Source of the DNA: an uncultured Methanomicrobiales archaeon
Lineage (GTDB): Archaea > Thermoplasmatota > Thermoplasmata > Methanomassiliicoccales > Methanomethylophilaceae
Reading direction: 5' to 3'
DNA length: 5,322 nucleotides
Assembly: GCA_937892275.1 (NCBI GenBank)
Contig: CALAVG010000108.1
Span: 1 to 5,322, forward strand
Below the pieces are notes generated by a model that searched no databases, was not told the origin of the DNA, and worked only from the letters and a program-made list of their open reading frames with translations. Of this stretch, positions 1 through 4,134 are shown in pieces; position 1 is the first letter of the stretch; each line of letters opens with the position of its first letter. The position numbers and the translations under genes were made by a program.

Positions 1-1
1 G

Positions 2-157
2 ATCAGAACCAAGAAGCTGCATTCGGACGACAGGGATGAGGCCTTCGAGAGGGCCGAAAGGCTCCTCGAATTGGAGAACACCTCTGTCGTCAAGGTGATC
101 CAGGTGGATACGCTGGGGAATAGGACCACTCTGAAGGTCTGGACCAGGATGGCGTGA
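2..157 (+). CDS. C-terminal fragment of an unrecognised protein (5' end outside window)
   Basis: This is an open frame from the left edge to TGA at 155-157, giving the last 51 residues of a protein that starts outside the window. The sequence is mixed-charge: a probable helix rich in Glu and Arg (DEAFERAERLLELE), followed by a probable beta-strand pair (SVVKVIQVD, then TTLKVWTRMA at the end). Codon choice matches the genes downstream, with AGG for arginine, GC-rich third positions and GTC/CTC/CTG, so I take it as real coding sequence although it is short. The other two forward frames are less convincing, and frame 1 stops after 12 codons. I do not recognise the family and assign no function. 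It is separated from the next gene by 130 bases and may not belong to the same transcript. Confidence 0.6.
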   Translation: MRTKKLHSDDRDEAFERAERLLELENTSVVKVIQVDTLGNRTTLKVWTRMA

Positions 158-234
158 AAGACAGTGGAAGAGGGGATGGCAGTATTCACGACACCTTTCC
201 GAACATTCCATCCCTTCTTCCAGGAACTTCCCCC

Positions 235-258
235 GCCCGGAGGGAATCCAATCCGGGC
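235..258 (+). promoter_or_regulatory. GC-rich inverted repeat in the leader of the repeat-protein gene
   Basis: GCCCGGA (235-241) and TCCGGGC (252-258) are perfect reverse complements, making a 7-bp stem with a 10-base loop (242-251). The structure ends 17 bases before the Shine-Dalgarno site of the gene at 288. It has no following T-run, so it does not look like a factor-independent archaeal terminator. It could be an operator palindrome, an mRNA leader hairpin or chance. The surrounding gap (158-287) shows no convincing TATA box (no TTTATA-like stretch) and is otherwise pyrimidine-rich (about 205-235). Confidence 0.4.
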
Positions 259-275
259 TACCAACACACCGAATC

Positions 276-281
276 AGGTGA
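276..281 (+). promoter_or_regulatory. Ribosome binding site AGGTGA for the gene at 288
   Basis: AGGTGA lies 6 bases upstream of the ATG at 288. It matches the archaeal 16S rRNA 3' end (complement of CACCTCC), which supports ATG 288 as the start. The next in-frame ATG, residue 25 at 360, lies inside the first repeat and would break it. Confidence 0.75.
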
Positions 282-287
282 ATAGAA

Positions 288-1448
288 ATGGCTTCAACAA
301 ACAGCTTAAGCAAACCACAGGACCTGTCGCCTTCTGAGGTCTCCCGTATTTTCGGCGGGATGTCCCCTCTCCAGGCTACCAGGTATTACAACAAGTGTAT
401 GACCAATCCGAACACCCCCGACGCGAATCTTGATCTTCTGAGGCAGTTCAGATCCCAGAATCCGAATAAGTTCCTCAGCGAGGATCAGATGAAGGGCTCC
501 AGGAAATCACAGGGGTCCTGGATCTCTGGAAGGGGATATTCTGGCGGTTACCGCAACGGTGGCAACGGCCGCGTATATTCGGATGGATACAGCTACGACA
601 GTCAGGGCAATGCCTACGACCCTTCGGGCAATATGATGGGCGGATGGCAGGACGGCGGATCCGAGAGGCATTTCTTCCCCAGGAAGGACTCCTATGCCAC
701 CGGTGGTGGATTCTTCCGCAGGAAGCAGAAACCCATCGGACAAGCCAGATCAGTCGAGGAGATCGGAGAGATCCTCAAGGGATTCAACGATCCTATCAGA
801 GGAAGGATGTATCTTGACAGGATCATCGGTAATCCCGATTCCAATCCGGAGACCGTCAAGAATGCGATGCACTTCCTCGAAGTCGGAAGCACATTCATCG
901 CGAACGACCAGCAGATGGCCCAGTTCAAGATGAACAGACAGCAGAATCCCGGATATCAAAGCGGCGGTAGGAGGAGATTCTTCTCCAGGAAGCCCATCGA
1001 GGAGGTCCGTTCTCCCAGGGATGTGGCCAATACCGTCACCCACCTCAGAGACAACGTCGCCAGAACTAGGTATTTCGACAAGGTCATCAACAATCCCAGC
1101 TCCAACATCGAGACCGTGGACAACCTGATCGCATTCAAGGATGCACATCCGGAGCTGTTCGCATCTCCGGAAGAGGTGGCCAACGCGCCTCACAGGGATT
1201 CGATGAGATCCAGATTCTGGAAGCCCAAGGAGGAGTTCGATTCCATGTCCCCCAGCAAGAAGAAGTTCTTCGTCGGGGCAGTCAACAGGAACAATCGTGC
1301 AAAGAACACCGCTTTCTCCCTCAGGGTCATCACGGATCCGGAGACCAAGACCTCTGACAGACAGGCGATGGTTGAAGTGGTCAGGGAGAATCCCCTGTTG
1401 TTCTTCAAGAATCCGAAACCGCTGCGCAGACAGCAGGAGCAGTTCTGA
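288..1448 (+). CDS. Four-repeat basic protein with Gly/Tyr-rich low-complexity segment
   Basis: I do not recognise this 386-residue protein as a named family. It has no signal peptide or membrane span, so a cytoplasmic location is likely. Four diverged repeats of about 58 residues can be aligned by eye, at about 13-69, 155-212, 242-300 and 319-377. They share a helical front half, then R-x-Y-(F/Y/L)-(D/N)-(K/R)-(V/I)-(I/M)-x-N-P, then ETV-x-N and a P-x-L-F end. Aromatic-basic linkers precede the later repeats: HFFPRK (128-133), GFFRRK (141-146), RFFSRK (230-235) and RFWKPK (309-314). Residues 76-124 are low complexity, with 15 Gly, 6 Tyr and 2 Trp among Ser, Asn and Arg, including GRGYSGGYRNGGNGR. 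By hand count there are about 59 Lys/Arg and 42 Asp/Glu, so it is net basic. It lies 9 bases ahead of the surface-protein gene. A scaffold, or a nucleic-acid or acidic-partner binding protein, is possible; no catalytic motif is visible. Confidence 0.9.
   Translation: MASTNSLSKPQDLSPSEVSRIFGGMSPLQATRYYNKCMTNPNTPDANLDLLRQFRSQNPNKFLSEDQMKGSRKSQGSWISGRGYSGGYRNGGNGRVYSDGYSYDSQGNAYDPSGNMMGGWQDGGSERHFFPRKDSYATGGGFFRRKQKPIGQARSVEEIGEILKGFNDPIRGRMYLDRIIGNPDSNPETVKNAMHFLEVGSTFIANDQQMAQFKMNRQQNPGYQSGGRRRFFSRKPIEEVRSPRDVANTVTHLRDNVARTRYFDKVINNPSSNIETVDNLIAFKDAHPELFASPEEVANAPHRDSMRSRFWKPKEEFDSMSPSKKKFFVGAVNRNNRAKNTAFSLRVITDPETKTSDRQAMVEVVRENPLLFFKNPKPLRRQQEQF
324..1418 (+). repeat. Four diverged tandem protein repeats (R1-R4) within the first gene
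   Basis: The units are R1 324-494, R2 750-923, R3 1011-1187 and R4 1242-1418. Core alignment anchors are TRYYNKCMTNPNTPDANL (R1), GRMYLDRIIGNPDSNPETV (R2), TRYFDKVINNPSSNIETV (R3) and TAFSLRVITDPETKTSDR (R4). R2 and R3 are closest and R4 is the most diverged. R1 and R2 are pushed apart by the low-complexity insert at about 495-710. The pattern suggests small helical domains. This is alignment by eye, without statistics. Confidence 0.75.
672..992 (+). repeat. Three near-identical 15-base direct repeats coding FF-x-RK
   Basis: TTCTTC-CCC-AGGAAG (672-686), TTCTTC-CGC-AGGAAG (711-725) and TTCTTC-TCC-AGGAAG (978-992) differ only in the middle codon. All are in frame and encode FF-x-RK. A weaker fourth copy, TTCTGGAAGCCCAAG, is at 1215-1229. 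TTC, AGG and AAG are the favoured codons here, so the DNA identity mostly reflects protein conservation plus codon bias and does not need recent duplication. Confidence 0.7.
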
Positions 1449-1451
1449 GGT
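1447..1451 (+). promoter_or_regulatory. Ribosome binding site GAGGT overlapping the upstream stop codon
   Basis: GAGGT overlaps the TGA (1446-1448) of the repeat-protein gene and sits 6 bases ahead of the ATG at 1458. Ribosomes ending the first gene would be placed on the second gene's start, which suggests translational coupling. Both genes are in the same reading frame. Confidence 0.7.
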
Positions 1452-1457
1452 ATCGTC

Positions 1458-3725
1458 ATGATCGGGAACATCCGTGCTTCAGCGATAGCTATGGCCGCTC
1501 TTCTCGTAGTGATGTCGGTCTGCATCCTCACGGATGATTCCGACGCATACACCGAGAAATACACCTTGGAATTCGAGACTGGACAATCCGTCGAGAAGGA
1601 TCTGACCGAGATCACCGGAGAGGATGGGTTGTTCCTCTATAGGGGCAGCCTCCCCGAAGGCCTCAGCCTCGATCTGGATGTCGTAGGCCATGAATGGTAT
1701 GGTAACAAATACAGAACATATCTGAGAGGGAACCTGACAGCCTCTCCGGGCACGTACACCTTTACCCTCAGCGATGATTCCGACTTCTACCAGTTCACCG
1801 TGCTGATAACGACCGGCGAATGCACCGTAACCTACGATGCCGGAATCGGTACCGTCAAGGGCCACCAGACCTGGTCCGAGACCATAACCAAAGGATCCTA
1901 CGCGTCTTTACCAGCGGCAGTTCATTCTTCGGGAGCATATACCTTCCTGGGATGGGCAATCTCTTCGACATCATCTGAGCCTTTGGAATCCTACGCAGCG
2001 ACAACCGATGTAACCCTCCATGCCGTTTGGCAGAGGAACACCGTCCAGATATCCGATGCTATAGCAACCATAACCAGCGGCCAGACGGCTACGTTGCCTC
2101 TGACCACCAACCCTTCCGATGCCGTGATCGCGCTGAATACCTTCGACGGTCTTTCAGCTTGGAATCTGAGCATCGATGATCATGATCTCATCCTCGATAT
2201 GACTGGCGTGGAGCCGGGAACCTATTATGTGACGCTCTCGGCATCCTATACTGGATACATCTCCGGGGATTCGGTCATCACGGTGAAGGTACCGATCACC
2301 ATCGTCAAGCCCATTGAATATGTCCTTTCTGAAGGCGACAGCTTCTCATACACCCCTGTGACCAATCCCACCAATGCCAATATCACGCTGGAATCAGTGA
2401 CTCTGGATGGGAACGTCCTCGGGAATATGGGTGGATTGTCTGTCAGCGGAAGGTCCGTAGTGGGATCTTTCGATAGGGTCGGAACCTATGCGATAACCTA
2501 TACAGCATCACTGGAAGGCTATGTGGAAGTGATCAACACCGTCTTTGTGAAGGTCAACGAGAGGCCTGTTTCCGCCCCTGCTCCCATCATGGGAACCATC
2601 ATCGCAACGCCCAGGGCGAATGAGCCCAGGGTTTATGACTTCGTGATCAGCGGCTACGCCAATGCGTCGAACATAATCTGGTCCTATGAAGGAAGGGTAT
2701 TCGCAACCTCCTCCCCTACGGCTTTGTTCGAGTTCCCTGCATCCGGCAGCTACTTCATCACATGCACCTTGGCGGGCTATGACGGATCCTTCGTTTCGGA
2801 AGAGGTGAACCTGGTCTGTCTGGACAACTATCACCGCGAAGCGGCATGGGCAGGCATCCAGTACAGCTACGTCATCGAATCCGAAGGTAATATCTCAATA
2901 GAGAACGGAGCCCCGTTCAGTGTTGTCACATCGGAGGTCAACGGAAAGAACTACAGGATCATCTCCGGTATTCCCCAAGACATCGATATCGGGAACTCCT
3001 ACAGGGTCAACCTCGACGACGATTCCTGGATCATCCAGATCTACGGCTCGGAAACATACGCTCCAATTGTCGCCTTCGATCTTGTCCTCAGCGATGACGG
3101 CTATACCGTGGTCGCCCTGTTCAAGGGCCAGAACGCGTCATTCTACACTTATGACTTCAACGGCGACGGCATCCCGGAACCAGGGAACGCTTTCACCTAC
3201 GATAAGGAAGGAAGGTACACCGTCGTCTGCAAAGCAGTCAACAATGTATCGGAAACATCGAAATCCTCTATGGTCTCGATTAACATCGTTCCCCATGAAG
3301 ATGTAGATATCCTGGAGCTCACCGACTTCCAGATGGTCGTTGGTGAGAGGCTGGATGTCGTCCTGTCGTTAGAGCAAGGGGCAATCGTCACAGTCTCCGG
3401 CTCCGCATCATCTTTCATTACAGTTATGGATGGGGTACTAAGAGCGGAGCCTACCGAGAAGGGGGTCTTCGACCTCACAGTATCGGTACATCACGACAAC
3501 GGTACCATCTCATCCAAGACGATAAAGGTCACGGTCAGAGGAACGGAGATACAGGATCTGGAAGAGGAGAAGCATGACTACCTGGTGGTCATGGCCGTAT
3601 TCTTCATCATATCCGTATCGGCGATAGCTGTCTTTGTTCTAAGAGATATCCGCGCCCCTACTGGAAAACCGAGTTTTGTGACAAGAATCTGTTACAGACT
3701 GAGACGCAACGGAGAGTTCAGATGA
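1458..3725 (+). CDS. Secreted, membrane-anchored Ig/PKD-like surface protein with InlB-type repeat
   Basis: This 755-residue protein is probably a cell-surface adhesin-like or envelope protein. It opens with a signal peptide (hydrophobic core about 8-24, likely cut after DSDA, residue 30). The outside part reads as a string of beta-sandwich domains: an Ig-like domain with LPEGLSL (31-118); an InlB B-type (Listeria-Bacteroides) repeat with VTYDAG, FLGWA and LHAVW (122-192); two Ig-like domains ending in VTVKVPI and VFVKV (195-283, 285-367); a PKD-like domain (376-455); a less clear one (457-530); a PKD-like domain with YDFNGDGIPEP and EGRYTVVCKAVN (535-612); and a last Ig-like domain (615-694). 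An acidic stalk leads to one membrane span (708-727) and a 28-residue basic inner tail. I count eight N-x-S/T sequons. Domain names come from motif recognition and the borders are approximate. The ligand is unknown. It overlaps the next gene by ATGA. Confidence 0.88.
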   Translation: MIGNIRASAIAMAALLVVMSVCILTDDSDAYTEKYTLEFETGQSVEKDLTEITGEDGLFLYRGSLPEGLSLDLDVVGHEWYGNKYRTYLRGNLTASPGTYTFTLSDDSDFYQFTVLITTGECTVTYDAGIGTVKGHQTWSETITKGSYASLPAAVHSSGAYTFLGWAISSTSSEPLESYAATTDVTLHAVWQRNTVQISDAIATITSGQTATLPLTTNPSDAVIALNTFDGLSAWNLSIDDHDLILDMTGVEPGTYYVTLSASYTGYISGDSVITVKVPITIVKPIEYVLSEGDSFSYTPVTNPTNANITLESVTLDGNVLGNMGGLSVSGRSVVGSFDRVGTYAITYTASLEGYVEVINTVFVKVNERPVSAPAPIMGTIIATPRANEPRVYDFVISGYANASNIIWSYEGRVFATSSPTALFEFPASGSYFITCTLAGYDGSFVSEEVNLVCLDNYHREAAWAGIQYSYVIESEGNISIENGAPFSVVTSEVNGKNYRIISGIPQDIDIGNSYRVNLDDDSWIIQIYGSETYAPIVAFDLVLSDDGYTVVALFKGQNASFYTYDFNGDGIPEPGNAFTYDKEGRYTVVCKAVNNVSETSKSSMVSINIVPHEDVDILELTDFQMVVGERLDVVLSLEQGAIVTVSGSASSFITVMDGVLRAEPTEKGVFDLTVSVHHDNGTISSKTIKVTVRGTEIQDLEEEKHDYLVVMAVFFIISVSAIAVFVLRDIRAPTGKPSFVTRICYRLRRNGEFR
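3711..3714 (+). promoter_or_regulatory. Ribosome binding site GGAG for the 48-residue gene
   Basis: GGAG lies inside the last codons of the surface-protein gene, 7 bases ahead of the ATG at 3722. With the ATGA overlap, it supports the start of a gene that length alone would not justify. Confidence 0.65.
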
Positions 3726-3868
3726 TCGACGTTTTCGTTCCCATCACGACCTTCTGGGATGTCCTTGCCAACGCTCTCGACGATCCGTGGTTCTGGGTGC
3801 TCTCCGCTGCAGGGGCATTCGGTACCGCCCTGATCATCAGGCACAGGCTCGGTAGGAGGTGCTGGTGA
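3722..3868 (+). CDS. Small single-span membrane protein (48 residues)
   Basis: The frame runs from ATG 3722, which overlaps the upstream TGA as ATGA, to TGA 3866-3868. The product has an acidic, partly hydrophobic N-terminal third (MIDVFVPITTFWDVLANALDD), one membrane span (about 22-39, with FWVLSAAGAFGTALII), and a short strongly basic end (RHRLGRRCW). By the positive-inside rule the N-terminus faces out and the C-terminus faces the cytoplasm. The frame is supported by its own GGAG site, GC-rich third positions, the favoured AGG codon for Arg, and gapless joining to genes on both sides: its stop shares a base with the next ATG. I know no family for it. Being translationally coupled to a membrane-anchored surface protein, it could be a small partner or assembly factor of that protein; this is inference. 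Confidence 0.75.
   Translation: MIDVFVPITTFWDVLANALDDPWFWVLSAAGAFGTALIIRHRLGRRCW
3855..3861 (+). promoter_or_regulatory. Strong ribosome binding site GGAGGTG choosing ATG 3868
   Basis: GGAGGTG is the best Shine-Dalgarno match in the window and lies 6 bases ahead of ATG 3868. The in-frame GTG at 3859 lies inside this site and cannot use it, and the GTG at 3865 is too close. It therefore decides the start at 3868, giving 83 residues. Confidence 0.8.
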
Positions 3869-4119
3869 TGGTCCTGCCTGCGATAATCCCTGCTATTGCT
3901 TCAGCCCTGGCATGGATAGGCATAGATCTCGGCATCTCCTATTTTACCAGCGATTCCACCGACGTATCCTACGTCTCCGGACTGGACTTCTCCCAGTTCC
4001 TGGAATCGTACTGGCTGTCCCTTCTGCTATACACCGCAATGATGGCCTCGGCGATAGCTCTGGCCATTCCCAAGCATACGAACAACGGTCCCGGCTGCCG
4101 TCCCCGAATAGCCGGATAA
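3868..4119 (+). CDS. Small two-span membrane protein (83 residues)
   Basis: This is an 83-residue hydrophobic protein read from ATG 3868, which shares one base with the upstream stop (TGATG); it ends at TAA 4117-4119. Span 1 covers about residues 3-25 (LPAIIPAIASALAWIGIDLG). An acidic, Ser/Tyr-rich loop follows (about 26-47, with SDSTDVSYVSGLDFSQFLE), then span 2 (about 49-67). The end is polar and basic (PKHTNNGPGCRPRIAG). The charge pattern suggests a hairpin with the loop outside and both ends in the cytoplasm. A longer form from GTG 3859 would be 86 residues but would lose the ribosome binding site. I do not recognise a family. It lies between the 48-residue membrane protein and a secreted Ig-repeat protein, 15 bases before the latter, so a role in the same surface complex or its export is plausible but unproven. 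Confidence 0.8.
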   Translation: MVLPAIIPAIASALAWIGIDLGISYFTSDSTDVSYVSGLDFSQFLESYWLSLLLYTAMMASAIALAIPKHTNNGPGCRPRIAG

Positions 4120-4134
4120 AACGAGTTGAGAAAC

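Noticed and set aside
672..992. CRISPR-like or mobile-element repeats
   Set aside because: The three 15-base repeats are in frame, encode FF-x-RK, and are unevenly spaced (39 and 267 bases). They are protein-level repeats.
750..1193. 147-residue open frame on the - strand inside the repeat-protein gene
   Set aside because: It lies wholly opposite the well-supported gene at 288-1448. Its Gly/Ile/Asp/Leu-rich product is what the complement of GC-biased codons gives, and it has no neighbour or ribosome binding support.
1500..1530. Lipoprotein signal (Cys 22) in the surface protein's signal peptide
   Set aside because: The residues before Cys 22 (VMSV) do not fit the lipobox, which needs G/A/S just before the Cys. 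The normal A-Y cleavage after DSDA fits better.
1190..1615. 141-residue open frame on the - strand across the junction of the first two genes
   Set aside because: It is antisense to two coherent genes, including the signal-peptide region and the shared ribosome binding site. No domain is seen in it.
2920..3306. 128-residue Ser/Thr/Arg-rich open frame on the + strand, frame-shifted within the surface-protein gene
   Set aside because: It overlaps the PKD-like region in another frame. The composition is typical of a frame shadow, and the main frame has clear domain motifs here.
3639..3722. Sortase or archaeosortase sorting signal at the C-terminus of the surface protein (APTGK)
   Set aside because: The APTGK lies after the membrane span, on the inner side, and no PGF-type motif precedes the span. 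The 28-residue basic tail is longer than in such sorting signals, so it reads as a plain membrane anchor.
3859..3867. GTG at 3859 (or 3865) as start of the two-span membrane protein
   Set aside because: The GTG at 3859 lies within the GGAGGTG ribosome binding site and that at 3865 is too close to it. ATG 3868 has ideal spacing and the TGATG overlap.
3722..3868. Toxin of a toxin-antitoxin pair (small hydrophobic protein)
   Set aside because: There is no antisense RNA or antitoxin signal. Tight coupling with surface genes on both sides argues for a partner protein in the same module.
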